From positions 18,024,127 through 18,088,126 of the forward strand of contig NC_058495.1 of the NCBI RefSeq assembly GCF_020382885.2: a stretch of 64,000 bases of DNA, written 5' to 3'. Origin of the DNA: Scatophagus argus (Eukaryota; Chordata; Actinopteri; Scatophagidae). The notes below the pieces were generated by a model, which worked only from the letters and a program-made list of their open reading frames with translations, had not been told where the DNA came from and did no database searches. The position numbers were made by a program, and so were the translations under genes. This document shows, piece by piece, positions 10,801-22,877 of the stretch; positions within the stretch are counted from its first letter, which is position 1; each line of letters opens with the position of its first letter.

Positions 10801-13800
10801 ACAGTAAGTATGTGGTCTTACGGTTTTGGTAATGAAGTGGTGCTTCTTCCCTCCTGCTCCATTACCTCGGAGGGTTCGGAGTTGGGCTGGGAAATCTGAG
10901 ACCGGGGTGCTGGGAGCCTCACTGGCAGTCTCAGATTGGTCAGTGGTGGTTGTATCGACCCATGTTTGAGCCGCTGTGGACATAATCACGTGTCAGTAAA
11001 ATCCCAAAATCAGTTCATTTAACTTTGTTGTAAGGTCTCATGAGGGGGATAAAAATGAATCTACAAAACTCTCACCACTCTTTCTGCTGCGTGTCCAGTA
11101 AGGCACAGTTTCAATGGTGGACACAGCCTCAACAGCACCACCATTCACAGGCACAGTGATGGTCGTTTTGGCCACTATAGACTCATTCATCTGAGTCCAA
11201 AAAACAAAACGACATTTAAAGATCTTTTAAACTGAACGAATGGGCATTTTTCTTGGTTTAGGATGGACATCACTGAGTTTTACTTTCTCTTGTTAGCCAT
11301 TTTAGGCTATGTTATTTTAATAAAGAGACACAATCAACCAAAGCAGATGCAGACTGTTTTATATCTTTGTGCTATATTGTACATTGAGCAGAAGAGGTCA
11401 GCATTACCCTATCTGATGTGCGTCCAGTGGAGCGAGGTTTCTTCACTGTCTGTGGAGGAAGCTCAGAAAGTTTCCTGGAGGAACGCTGTGGATTTAATTT
11501 AATTTAATTTAGTTTTTAAGTTACTTTATTAATCCCAAGCTGGGAAATTACTTCCCTGCATTTAACCCATCACTGATTGAAACACACACACGCAACATAC
11601 AACATGCAACATGCAGTGAAACACACAGGAGCAGTGGGCTGCATCAAACGCTCAAGGAGCATATTGGGGGTTAAGTACCTTGCTCAAGGGCACATCAGCC
11701 GGCTAATGGTGGGTGGGGGCATTATCACTCCACCACACTCAAATTTTTCCTGCCTGTCCTGTGGGGGAATTGAACCAGCGACCTTCCGATCACAAGCCGC
11801 TTCTCCAAACTCTAGGCCACGGCTGCCCCCAAATATCAATTAAAATATTAAAATATCAAGTAACTTTCAAAAACATTGGCTGCTGAAAACAGTACAACAA
11901 AAAGCAAGACAAAGTTGGAGAAACACACGAATCAAGCTAACAACTGTCTTTACACCTAACCTGAATCCAACTACCACAATTACTCATTCATTAATGCATG
12001 CACAAAGGCATCTAACTAATATGGAAATTATCCATCTGTCTGAATATCCTTAGATTATCTCACCAACTGTTCTTCCAATTGACTTCACACTTAGTCGTTG
12101 TATTGCTAAAGACGCAAGGAAGTGCAGTGTCTAATGTTAAGTAGTTTGAATGAATACTTCTCGAGAAACCAGCAATCGAGTCATTCCAAAAAAGCACAAT
12201 TTGAATGACAACTGCACTTAACTATTCAAAATATAAGAGTCCCATTACTCACTCGTTTCTGCCGTTTACGCAGTCTTACAGTCTTCATCGCAGAGGCGTC
12301 CCAGTCCTACAAAAAAAAGTGTAGAGATGTAAACTACAGGACTCAAAAGACCAATTCGCTACAAGAGCCCCTAATAAGCAACTATTTGATCCACAAATCA
12401 TCACGTCACTTAAACCGTGCAGTGATACTTTTAAGAAAATGAGTCCACATACCAGAGATTCATCTGTTTGGTCATAACTGATGTCTGACAGCAAAGAAGC
12501 CGATTCATCGATGGTAGTTAACCTGTAAGATAAGATCCAAGTCAGAATTTAATCCTCCTGTCTGATGTACTTCCTAAGTCTATGAGTAGTTAGAGAATGA
12601 CATAATATTCTGGTGAATCATACGAGTTTTAATATAGGAACTTATACTTCTACACGGCATGTATACTGCACCTTTATACAATTAATGGCAGATAGTGCAT
12701 TCACTAGCTACACAAAATGCCAAAGTACCTGAAATAAAACTGAAAGCTTAAGAAAGGATGAAGCACAAACGTAAGGTCAATATCTAAAATCATATTTACT
12801 ATCTTATCAATACATTGAGAAAAAAAAGATAATGGTCATTTCAGAACAAGAAAAAAGGAAGTGACCTTCGACTGGAGTTGAGGTTACTTTTAGCAGCCTG
12901 TGCTGCCTGGGAATGGGCACTGAGGAAGGCCAGGGCGGAGCGCTGCTCCTCACTCAGGAGGACACTGCTGCCATTGTTCTCAGATATCAGCAACTCCCGA
13001 ATTAGCTGTAGCTGACGTTCCTATGACAACAACAAACCAGGAGGTTGACAGGGAAGGGTCAGTAAATTAAAACACAGACAAATGCATTATTTTGTGATAA
13101 CGAACAATCACCAGTTAGACCACAATTATTCACATACAGTGACCAATAAGGTGAGCTTTACCAAGTGCATTGATCAGTGGCATTATCTGCAAATTAACTT
13201 CTAGTTTTTTCTTTTTTCAAATTTCCTTGTATCCAAGTGTGCAGCTATCCAAGATTTATTATTCGTGTTGCACCAACCAGCTTCTCATAGACTGCTTCAG
13301 CCTTCTGCCGCCGCCGAATCTCCACATCCACCTGGTTGCGAGCGTGCTTTAGTTTGACCTCCAGGGCTCCCCTCTCAGTCTCTGTTTTAGCCAGCATCTC
13401 TTTACAGGAAACCAGATCCTCATCGGCCAGCAGCCACTTCTTACGGCATTCCTCAAAGTTCACGGCCATCTGGAGGAATTCTGAATAAGACAAAGGGAAG
13501 AGGAGATTGTTGCATTGCCACTGTGCACAACGTGCTACTTTCCTCTTGGGTGGGCAGGTGGCCATGATGCAAATTTTTTATAGATGGAGAACAAAAAGAG
13601 TTCTATGCTGTTAAGTGAGCAAATGAGCAACCCTGCTTTGCTGTTAGTTAAATGAAAATTAAGTTCATTATCTAGACAACTGAAGTGGAAATTTTACTAC
13701 AACCCAATAACCATTTCAACCTCAATTTGTTCCATTGGCTGCACCGTCAGTTTCCACAGACTGGCGCTCTGGTCTTGTCAGCCTCAGTAGTGCTTCAGCA

Positions 13801-14055
13801 TTCATCATCTGTGGTTGATAGCTTGTTGCAGCAACAAACATTTTGGGATGGAAACGTACCCAGCAGAAGTCTTCAACTACTCTAAAGCTAAGACTTAAAC
13901 TCCATTGTATTTCATTGACAGGCTTCTAAAGAGGTGGCAAATACCAAAACACAGCGTGGAAATAACTTACGTGGTTCAATGCCCTCATTCAGACCTTCCA
14001 TCTGGGCTCTCAGACTCTGGAACTGGTTGTACAGGTTCACCACAGACGACTCCAT
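7828..14055 (-). CDS. racgap1: Rac GTPase-activating protein 1 (MgcRacGAP/CYK4), 16 coding exons
   Basis: The encoded protein is the Rho-family GAP of centralspindlin; with the kinesin MKLP1 it bundles midzone microtubules and recruits ECT2 for cytokinesis. Exons (5' to 3'): 14055-13971, 13480-13278, 13020-12866, 12522-12453, 12306-12253, 11485-11408, 11190-11076, 10973-10822, 10674-10507, 10384-10289, 10109-9911, 9791-9686, 9513-9381, 8614-8506, 8359-8251, 7903-7828. All phases agree and give 635 residues; human has 632. The order is an N-terminal coiled coil (about 30-110, with [14 protein letters not shown]), a basic linker, a C1 zinc finger (ligands H298, C311, C314, C327, C330, H335, C338, C346) and a RhoGAP domain (about 365-545) with the arginine finger in GLYRISG (R397). 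The C-terminus [12 protein letters not shown] matches the family. The start [12 protein letters not shown] follows a non-coding first exon. Intron 13 carries a Tc1 relic, and a SINE lies just before exon 6. Exon borders are by eye; identity is secure. Confidence 0.96.
8707..9300 (+). mobile_element. Degenerate Tc1/mariner-like transposon in racgap1 intron 13
   Basis: The outer ends are imperfect inverted repeats: TATACTTGGACAAAAGCATT at the left, and at the right a sequence whose complement reads TATATAGAAAAAAGTATTGG. Both ends carry the TA expected at Tc1 insertions. Between them, on the plus strand, the C-terminal part of a Tc1-type DDE transposase is readable: FQHD-like, then [20 protein letters not shown], then LTNALLDEW and [15 protein letters not shown]. 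Only the 3' third of a transposase is left, and the frame is interrupted by a stop after EQRL. The usual catalytic glutamate of NPIE(H/N)LW is lysine. The element is therefore dead and was probably spread as a deletion derivative. A relative lies at 46950-47410. Confidence 0.85.
11521..11830 (-). mobile_element. tRNA-derived SINE in racgap1 intron 5
   Basis: Read on the minus strand, the element starts GGGGGCAGCCGTGGCCTAGA, with a pol III A box TGGCCTAGAGTTTGG (11805-11819) and a B box GGTTCAATTCC (11767-11777). This is a tRNA-like head. A central unrelated stretch follows, and then a tail ending near 11521 with GGGAAATTACTT-like text complementary to the plus-strand TTTATTAATCCCAAGCTGGG. Repeats of this type, with a tail related to a LINE 3' end, are common in teleosts. 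TTTAA repeats flank the tail side (11491-11512). It is not a tRNA gene because the anticodon and acceptor arms are not conserved. Confidence 0.75.
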
Positions 14056-14473
14056 CGTGTCTTACTGCAGCTGGGTTAGCTAAAGTTGACATAAGCTTAA
14101 TTTAGTAGAGAGAAATGGCTGAGTTAGATGATAATACTAATCTATGTTTCTTTATCTGTTTTAACTTTTTACATCATTGTTGGCATTGTGTTAGCACCGT
14201 TCAGGACTAGCGTTAGCACTGAATGAGCAGTAACATGACGGGAGAACCTTCAGACATGGAACAAAACAAATGACTACATCACAGTACGAAAAAAACCTCA
14301 CCTTATTTTATATGTTACTTCTCCATTGTTTTCATAACAACGTTACGCCAGGTCTGCTGCACCCGTGTTGAAACTATCAGCGTGCTAACATTACCGTTAG
14401 CAACTTTGTGTTGACCTGGCTTCGCTATCTATCGTTACGTTGTTCGAAAATACAATAAAAAAACAACACTTAC

Positions 14474-14600
14474 CTGTGCAAAGTTGTTCCTGTGGTAGTG
14501 CGGCTGACATGTAACGTGACAACGTCCGATACTAAAAGCAGAGGTTAGATGTTTATTCCAACACCAGCGGCAGCAAAGCCACACCTGCCTGATAAAGTTT
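14474..14600 (-). other. racgap1: Predicted non-coding first exon of racgap1
   Basis: On the minus strand, a strong donor CACAG|GTAAGT ends an exon at 14474. The next usable acceptor lies just before the start codon exon (AG borders around 14065-14090). The 5' limit is not visible; about 14590-14600 is inferred from the CDE/CHR promoter element immediately upstream. No ATG in this exon opens a frame that joins the RACGAP1 protein. Confidence 0.55.
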
Positions 14601-14611
14601 GCACATTCTTC

Positions 14612-14635
14612 TTCAAAGTTCAAAATCAGCGCCGG
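14612..14635 (-). promoter_or_regulatory. CDE/CHR cell-cycle promoter element of racgap1
   Basis: On the minus strand the sequence reads CGGCGC-TGAT-TTTGAA (14634-14619), which is a CDE followed after exactly four bases by a CHR. A second TTTGAA follows at 14617-14612. This tandem with a four-base spacer is the established arrangement in G2/M genes, where the CHR is bound by MuvB complexes (DREAM in quiescence, B-MYB/FOXM1-MuvB in G2/M). RACGAP1 is a G2/M gene in mammals, so the site fits its expected control. Direct occupancy is inferred. Confidence 0.7.
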
Positions 14636-14639
14636 TTTT

Positions 14640-17600
14640 CTTCCTCGTCCGCTGCAGTGGCGGATGTCCCGTGCACTCTATCGCCCCCACACATTCAGAG
14701 TCGCAACTGCACAGGGTTAAAGTTTTACTATTTAAGCCATCTCAAGAAACGTACAGCAAGAAGAAAATTAAATTGGTATTTGAACATGACTGTCTGCCAG
14801 AACCTAAGGTTTCCCCACAGAATACACACACACACACACATATATACTCATTGTACCAATAAACTCCATTAGTAATATCAGTAGTTTTGATATATGAGAC
14901 GTTTATTCCACAATGAATAAAAAGTTCTCCTTGCTCCTTGCTGTGCATCAAAGTATGAAGTACAGTATAATTATGTGTGAAATCCTAAAATCCTTTGGAA
15001 CAGTCAGCAACTGTGTCTTGGTGTCTGAATGTATCATTAATCAGTCACGGATGGCATATCTAGGTGCAGCAGCAGCTCTACTGTGCAACATTTAATGAGG
15101 CTAACACGCTCTTACACTAAATCACTTGCAAACAATTTGTATGTATGTGAATTTTTAAACAACTTAACGGCAGACTCTAATGTATGTGTGCACGTGTGTT
15201 TTTATAATGCATTGGCAGTATGATTTAGCATTACACTTGTCCTCGGAACTTTGTGTGTTCTTACTTCATGTGCCTTGCAGGTCCATTACAGCTGATGTGA
15301 GATAATAGGATCTGTCAGTCAATATGCACTCTGTCTTTATCAGTTATTCATCTCTGTATGTATATTTCCCCCAGTCATGGATCATTTGACTGCCAGAGTT
15401 CTCTCTTTACACCATTCTCTGTCTGCCCTTTCTTAAAATAAGTGGGCTATTATTGCTATCTGATAAGTGTAATCTGGCATCAACCAAGTGCGTGATCAAG
15501 AGTGAAAAATGGAAAATCACTGAGCAGTTGCTTTCAGGAGAATTTTTTTTCCTTTCACAATAATGCTTGTTTTTTTAATGTGATTACAGTATAGTGCAAT
15601 TAGATCTTAACTGATTGTTTACAAGATTAGACAACATATTGTAAAAGGCACGTGAATACTTCACTGATTTTATTCAGACAGGCAGCATAAGTCAAGATAC
15701 ACCCCCACAATCACATTAAGCTTTGCACACCAGTAAATTGAATGTCATTCCCGCACATATTTTCTTACATTTACAAGCAGTGTTTAAGACCAAGTGTTTA
15801 CCTGAATAACAACTTCACATATGTGTAGCTGTCTGTCAAAAAGGTGCATGATATGACAACAGCAAGGTCCAGATTTCACCTCAAAGTGCATCTCAGGAGT
15901 GAACAAAAGGAGGCTCTAATGCACCTAAGTTTCCGAGGAAGCACCTGAGGATTGTGCTGACTACAGGATTAGGCCTCAGTGGCACCACTGGAAAGGTAAT
16001 GGATCCACAAACGGCCTCATGGGGAACACTTGGCAGATATACCTCTACTTAAGAGGATGCACTGAGGCAGACCACGCCCTCTTTACATCCTGTGCATTTT
16101 TTGTGCTCAAAAAGCAAAGCAAAGTTTAAGGGTCAGGATCAGATAAAGAAGATCATGATACATTTTTTTTTCTCCCCACGATGTGTATATAATTTCTGTC
16201 CACTTTGACATATAAATCATAAATGAAGAAAGGTGCCTATCTTTTAGTGAACATAAACAAAATTATCCATATCAATAAAGGGAGCGGACAAAAAACAAAT
16301 GCCTAGAAAATTTTATGCAATCCAATACACTATCCCTGCAATCAATTAAAGTATTGAGATGGTCAGGTATTAAATTTCTCTATTTATTTAGTTTGAGGCC
16401 GTAGTTGCTGATTACATAGTTTACAATGTATTGTAAAGAGTGCCTCTTACCAAAGTGTTGTACATATTCTACATTGCTTCACATCTCTTTGATAGAGTCT
16501 CAACAAAAAAATGAACATTACAAGCTTCACAAAGAGTTTCCTTTTTATTGCAGAATTATTATATTGACTGTCATTCTATTTTAAAAGTGTACATGTTTTC
16601 ATGTCAACCTCTCCACCCATATTTTACAGTGTGGCACCGAAAGTCAATTTAAATATAACGTCTCCTGAGTTAACAGGATGTTTTAACAAAATGGAATGTC
16701 ACACTACTGGCAAAACCACTTTCATCATCTGCGTAAGGACGCCAGATGAATCTGTTGGTGCTAAGTGAGTCTGCAGGTATGTGGAAAAGCTCTGGCAAAG
16801 TGACTACAGGGAAAAGATAATGTGCCTAGGTGCACTCCAAACATCCCATCAATTGAATTACAAGTGGAATATCCCTCTCAGAGAGTGTTTACTGGAAAAG
16901 GCTGCCCTCTTTCCTTCACTGCTTCAACAACAACAACAAGATATTTATCTTCCATTTTTTGAAACCCAACACTTGGTAAACACCCAAAACCCAAACACAT
17001 TTAAGAGTGGATTAAACAGCTTATATTTTCCAGCTTTAAAAATGGTAGGGAACACTATAAAAATATTATTTTTATTGATTTAAGCCTTTTTGAGCAGCAA
17101 ATCTTGTTGCTTAAAGGAAAGATATGAACATCAAACTAAAAGAAAATAAAAATGCTGCTCCTGTCCACAGAATCCATTACCATTTATAAATTGTAGATGT
17201 AAAACTCTTATGCAGTGATAAAACTAGTATCTTACACTGAAGTGAAATAAGTCCTGTAGTGTTCTCAGGGGAACAGCAAGAAAGAGTCAGGCAGTGCTTA
17301 AGGCTGAAGCTAATTCACAACGCATTTGCAACACTCGGTGTTTCTCAGGAGAGAGCAGATAAAATGAGAAAATGAAAGGAAATTGACACCTTCACAATGG
17401 CTCAGCATAACTTGGCATTCGAGATTACTTACAAATTGTTGTAACTGCATGTCAAAGAGCTTTCAAAGTTAGCTACAGTTCGAATACTAATGTTTTAAAT
17501 AATGTCATAAATAATGGTCCTGTGTGCAGAGATGTGTACTGCATGTTAAATGATCACTGATCCAGCTGTCACAGTTTCTCATCTACTAATCCCCATGAGA

Positions 17601-17689
17601 AAGGAGTGCAACTTCCTGGGCACAGCACATAGCTGCTGAAAATAAAGAAAGTAAAAACAGGCAACAGTGTGAGCTTTCTCTAAGGGTCT
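14640..17689. other. racgap1-minar1 intergenic region and minar1 3' UTR
   Basis: No further exon was recognised. A CA repeat lies at 14824-14841. The part from about 16.5 to 17.69 kb is the likely 3' untranslated region of minar1. Minus-strand AATAAA candidates occur at 17071-17076 and 16544-16549, about 0.6 and 1.1 kb beyond the minar1 stop codon. The rest is ordinary AT-rich sequence without notable structure. Confidence 0.45.
17071..17076 (-). terminator. Candidate poly(A) signal of minar1
   Basis: AATAAA on the minus strand, about 0.6 kb downstream of the minar1 stop codon. An alternative AATAAA is at 16544-16549. Which one is used cannot be told from sequence alone. Confidence 0.35.
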
Positions 17690-20600
17690 TCACGACCCCA
17701 TGGTGCAAATGACAATGACGACGATGAGAATGATAGTCAGTGCAATGCCAATGAGTGCAGCCAGTTTGCAGATCTTGGCCCTACGGAGGCCAGCCTCTTT
17801 ACGCCTGAGAAGAGCATCGTAGCCCGGAGTGTAGATGTCATCCATCCAGAACTCCATGTTGTTGGGGTTCAGAGACTCCTGGGCCTGAGGAACATGATGC
17901 CATTTAAAGATTTTTAGAGCAGACATCAATTTACAGACTGATTATCTACAAATACTAATCTAATCTAAGATGTTAAAGGAAATTTTCAATATTGTATCAT
18001 ATATTTGTATTTATATGTATTGTATCATTGATCTGTGTTGAGGTTATTTTATGACACAGAATTTCACATTGCTCAATTTTCCTCAAGCCTGCATGATGAG
18101 CTAGAATGTATAAATTTTACTGAAACAATCCAGAAACCATCTTTATTCATGCATAGGCTACAACCACTGACTTCATGTTAGAGACATGGCAGAAAACAGA
18201 AAGTAATAAAAAGGTTCAACCAGGTCAAAATCTTACTTGTAAATCCAAGGTGGTGACTCGTGCCGCTCTGTCATCTACAGTCCATATAGGCCTTCCCCTC
18301 CCCTCAGCTGATTTGGGCTCCACGATCTTCCCAGAGGTCAGCCCACCTGTCAGACTGCTGTCTTTCTGACGAAACAGGGACGAGTTAAATACTTGTTCCA
18401 CCAGGTTGGAGGACTTCTGGGAGATTAGATTAGTTGTGCTGCTTGACTGATCTCCCTAGAAAGAAAACAGTCCAAACACAGATTTTATATATACTACATA
18501 GGCAACAATACATACTTTAACCTAAACCCCCCCATGCAATTCAGGCAAAGTTGACAATGTTAGTTTAAATCAATACCACATGATTTTGAATTGATGTGCC
18601 ATGTTTGTTTACAAGCCTGACTAAAACAGAGTAAAGGTTCAAATTAATATCTCACAAACTGGCCTGATTAGCTTGTCAACTGACCACATAATGTCATACA
18701 TCAGCCATAGCGTCAACTATAGGCCTAACACATTGTGTAATTGCACAGCATGGATACTTTCATATGCCAAGAAAACCATCTCTCATCTAACTGCTGTCAT
18801 TTTTTCACGTGCATGGAAAATACAGTATAAAATGTACTGAGTGGGGTCACTCTACCTGTCCGTGTGAGGCTTTGCCATCTTTACTTTTCGAGAAAGACAC
18901 TGTCCAGTCTCTTGCAGAGGTAGAGACATTTGGCTGTTTGGCATCAGAGACATTTTTCTCTTCCAGCTGGGTTTTGGAGGCACGACGAGACGACGCATCC
19001 TTCTTCCCCTCTTTCTTTCCCTTTGAATCAGCCTGCGTTTTGCTGCTCTCTGTTTTCTCCCCAGGAGTGTTCCATCGACTCCAGTCCAGGCTACTTGTGC
19101 TAGTCCCTGGGTACAGATGTCCAGATGCAGACAGAGGCTGAGGATCCGATGACTCAGAAGGGGTTAGAGGGTGGCTCATAAAGGAGGAGACACCGCTGAG
19201 AGGCTCCAGCCATCGCCCACCGGTGCCTTGTCCTCCACCACCACTGAGAGGCTGCTGGATCTTTTCATCCAGTCGCTGCAGAGCAGACAATACCTGGGAA
19301 ATCTCAGCTTTTACATCATTCAGTGACTCTAGTTGTCTTTCTATCTGGCTCATACGGAGCAGCAGCTTACAGACACTCGCCTTGAGCCCATCATCACTAC
19401 TTTCCAGAGAGTGGAAAAGCCTTTGGAGTTGGCCTAGGCGGCCACGTCTTGTCTCAGTGGTGTCCTGGTTAATGCCTCCCGATCCATCATTGGGGTGCAG
19501 GACTCCCGTGGAGCCGCACATGCTTATGTCATCTAAGAAACGAAAGATGGCACTGATGTCATCCTCACCAAATTCAGGGTCATCTAATGAGGTCATGAAG
19601 GAGAGCCGATCAGCGTGGACCAGGCTACGAAGCCGCCGGGGATCCGGTGGATCAGTCTGGGTGCCCTGGGCCTTGAATACATCGCCTCCGCTTGGCAATC
19701 CACTATCCCCGCTCTCACCTCCCGAGGACTCCCCCAAACTGCTGATAGCAGGGGTTGATCGTCTTGGAAGTTTCCCCGCTTGTGACTCCATACCCAGTCC
19801 AATGCTTCCCCGGCCTATCCGGTCTTCTAGACTGTGACTCTTGTTATTCCAAATGGGCCTCTGGCTCTTCGGAGGTTGAAGGTGCTGGGGGGACCACTCT
19901 GCGATTGATCCTGGTCCAAAGTAAGTTGAGTCCTGTAGGTCATCAAGACTCTCATGTTTAGCCCGCTGCTCTGGAGACTGGTGGACTGTTGTTGGTGACG
20001 GGTAAGGGTTTGGGATCATTTCAAAGCTGTGATTGTCAAAACCTTTCTGCCCCTTGCTGGGGCTGGGAGACTCACTGCTAACGGTCACCTGGGGTATCAG
20101 AGGCGGCTGGTTATGGAAATCCTTCCTAAAGATGTTTCTTTTCTGGTCGACAGATGATCCCTGTTCAGGTTCAAACACCTCCATAGGCGCAGAATCTCCG
20201 CTGGACTCACTATCCGTATCCAGTGGCAGGTAGATATTCTTCATGACTTCATTAGGGATTTGACTACTAGGGTACAAAAGTGTTGTGTGAGGCAAGTCGA
20301 AAGACACAGCCCTCGCCCTGATTGGAGGGGAAGACACAAGCGAGATAGGATCCGGGGGAAGACTTGCTCGCTTTCGGGCTGAGTAATTAGATCTCGGAAA
20401 CAGCATGTGCTGGTCGATAGGCCTGCCACTGGAGTCAGAATGGGCACGTGCTCTTTCTCGACCATATACGTTCAGCTGGTGGATTCCAGGCAGGCTGGGA
20501 CCTGGGGACTGGTCGACGGGGAGGACCGTCTGGCCTCTCATTGGTTGGCTATCATCAGTGGCCCCACCCGTCATCTGAATGAGATTGAATATAGTTACAA

Positions 20601-20856
20601 TGTCAGCAGCGACACCTATGGGTGATAGCCCCTGGCCTCTGGTATTAACCCTGTCCCTGAAGAGAGTAGCTGGGAAACAGGGGTCCCGACTGGCAGCAGC
20701 AAACAGTAAACTCCTGAGCTCGATGAGGTGCTCCAGGTCAAAGCGGGTGCTGACCATGCGACAGAGGTCCTGGAAGGACAGCAAGTGACGCATATTGGCC
20801 AGTTCCTCCAGGATTCCAAGAAGGACCCCAGGGTATTCCTGTTGCAGGTTAGCCAT
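17690..20856 (-). CDS. minar1: Major intrinsically disordered NOTCH2-binding receptor 1-like (UBTOR/KIAA1024)
   Basis: Exons: 20856-18856, 18455-18237 and 17884-17690, all joined in phase 0, give 804 residues. The first exon alone encodes 667 residues. The N-terminus (about 1-75, MANLQQEYPGVLLGILEELA onward) looks helical. A long Ser/Pro-rich, low-order middle follows, with a short amphipathic helical stretch near 490-540. The final exon has the family signature NPNNMEFWMDDIYTPGYDAL and a hydrophobic anchor at about 779-801, ending in CTMGS. MINAR2 shares only this C-terminal block and is about 190 residues, so length points to MINAR1, of about 916 residues in human. The family is reported to bind NOTCH2 and, as UBTOR, to restrain mTOR signalling through DEPTOR. 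A splice acceptor lies 10 bases before the ATG, so the 5' leader is split. The N-terminal match to human MINAR1 was not checked. Confidence 0.85.
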
Positions 20857-20867
20857 GGCTGCTCACC

Positions 20868-22650
20868 TGAGAGGGAAAACAAGGCTGTTAGCAAAGCAAA
20901 GCACCTTTCAAAAACAAGGCAATTCAAAGTACTTTATAAAAGATGTAAAAAGCCAATAAGACAAGATGTGACGCAAACATAATTAAAGGGGGAATTTAAG
21001 TCCCATATCCAATCTGACAGGTGAATGCAAATCCAAAACGGCAGACTTTTTTTCCAACCTTTGATGAAAGTACAGTAAAATCTATATTAGCTATGACATG
21101 GGGTTGATATGAATAATAAAGCAATAGTATGCTACATGTTAATTAAAGTCAAAGAACGATGACGATACATCGAACGTTTGGTATTAAAATAAAATGGGTC
21201 GCAGCTCTCCACTAATATTTTTTGGACTTTAAGTTCTACGTCTATACAAAAGCAAAAGTGCTGCAGATTTACTCTTTTTAAGTACGACAATTAAAGAGGA
21301 CTTTTTCAGCTCGGACGGTAAAAGCCCTGTTAGCGGGAAACTGGGAAAAACGACCTTATTTTTAGGCCCTAAAATAACCGATCATCTGATGTGATGACGC
21401 TGGCACACTTGGCACATCTTTACCTCACTGCTGCACACTTTTAATCCTCTCATTTCTACGAACAGCTCCGGGCCATAGTCACCACATGAATGAACAAATG
21501 CGGGATGTATCGATGAATACATTTAAATGCTTTCGGTAACTTTAATCCAGGCACCTTTGAAAACCTGTCTGAAGATGTAGGACAGAGAAAGGACGCTACA
21601 ATCTGCCAAGCGAGTCCTCTTATTGCGTTTGCGTGCCAGCTGGGACAACAGCTCAGTGTTGCAAATGCAATTCGGGTTGTAAACTTACTCGAGGTGTAGC
21701 TTGCCGAGGTGAGCCTGGGAGTATTTCCACTTACCCGAATCTACTGAACGAGAATTACAGTCACGTCTGCGTCCATGAAAAACGTCAAATAAAAATCCAG
21801 TTTTACGCCAGCAGCGTGGCCATATTCCAAACTGATCCGGGGCAGCTCATATTGTCACCCTCTTTTCATGGGCTTCTCTGTTTGTAGCAGCGAATAGCCG
21901 ACAGCCCAGGCAGGAGAGGAGAAAATTAGAAATCAGGTCATCTTCCCACAAGTCCCTGCAGTCCCCTAAGGGACCTTAAAATACATCCAAACGGTTTCCC
22001 CTCTCCACAGATCAGCGACACGCAAAGTCAACAGTGGATTTCTAATTGACACACTGGAGGAGAGCCATTTCCTGTCCTGTCCGGACACTCCAGAGGGTTT
22101 GAGTGGGTCAGGAGCATATTTTCTTAGGGTGCTGTAATAATAATTTGTTATGTGTGCAAGTTGAGCATGCTTATAAAGGACCGATTAAAAATTGATGGTT
22201 GCTAATTGACACTCCGAAAGCTCCAAACTGACAGTAAAGCATGAGGTAGAAGAGGGTAAATTGAAGGCTAGATTACTGCCCACACACAGAACTGTCTGCA
22301 TGTCTTCAGCCCTCCCAGACTTTTCACCATTACTCTGCATTATCATCCATAAAAGGCTGTACTTAAAACCCCATTAGAGCAAGAGAAGGGCAAGGCTTTC
22401 ATCCCTGAGTAGTAAGCACTCTGCTACAATCAGAACGGACATCTCTAATTCACCTAACAACTAAGAGAGCAGCACATCCATCATCCCAAGTGGAATCACT
22501 GGGAATCAATGCGGTGAATGAGCCGTGGTATGAAAAGCAAATGTAGGTGCAGGTACAGCGCAATAATGTATAACTGTCAGGCCTGCAGCATGCTACTTCT
22601 GTATGCCAGGGGAAAAAAAGGAGATAAGATGAATTTTGTTTTCTTAAAGA
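20868..22650. other. minar1 first intron, leader and promoter region
   Basis: The minus strand has the acceptor CTCTCAG at about 20867-20873 before the minar1 coding start. Strong GTAAGT donors at about 21688 and 21734 could end a non-coding first exon somewhere above 21.7 kb. The GC content rises around 21.4-22.1 kb, as expected at a promoter. The stretch 20890-20960 resembles a dispersed fish repeat. No protein-coding exon was recognised. Confidence 0.4.
20890..20960. repeat. Fragment of dispersed fish repeat
   Basis: The motif GCACCTTTCAAAAACAAGGC followed by AATTCAAAGTACTTTATAAA resembles the conserved 3' tail of teleost LINE/SINE repeats, where similar text ends CAAAGTGCTTTACA. Only the fragment is visible. 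It lies about 20 bases upstream of the minar1 exon 2 acceptor. Confidence 0.35.
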
Positions 22651-22658
22651 TAATCTGC

Positions 22659-22664
22659 TTTATT
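22659..22664 (-). terminator. Candidate poly(A) signal of evc
   Basis: AATAAA on the minus strand, about 215 bases beyond the evc stop codon and next to an A-rich run on that strand. It is the first good signal after the gene. Confidence 0.55.
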
Positions 22665-22877
22665 TTTTTTTTTAAAGAATTGCATTATTTGATGAAACAT
22701 GACGCTAACAAAAACACAGACTAATTGTTATCATTGTGACATTCCCTTAAACCACCGAAGCCCTCTTGTTTAATACAAAACAAACCTGGTGGCAGCTGAC
22801 AGGTAAGCGAGACTGAGGATAAACTTTTCTACAGGACAGTATTGTATGACATACATAAACATCACTGTGCTAAGACT

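Noticed and set aside
11761-11829. Possible tRNA gene
   Set aside because: A and B boxes are present, but the cloverleaf is degenerate and the segment continues into a SINE body and LINE-like tail.
19223-19837. 204-codon open frame on the plus strand
   Set aside because: It is the antisense shadow of the large minar1 coding exon and has no family features of its own.
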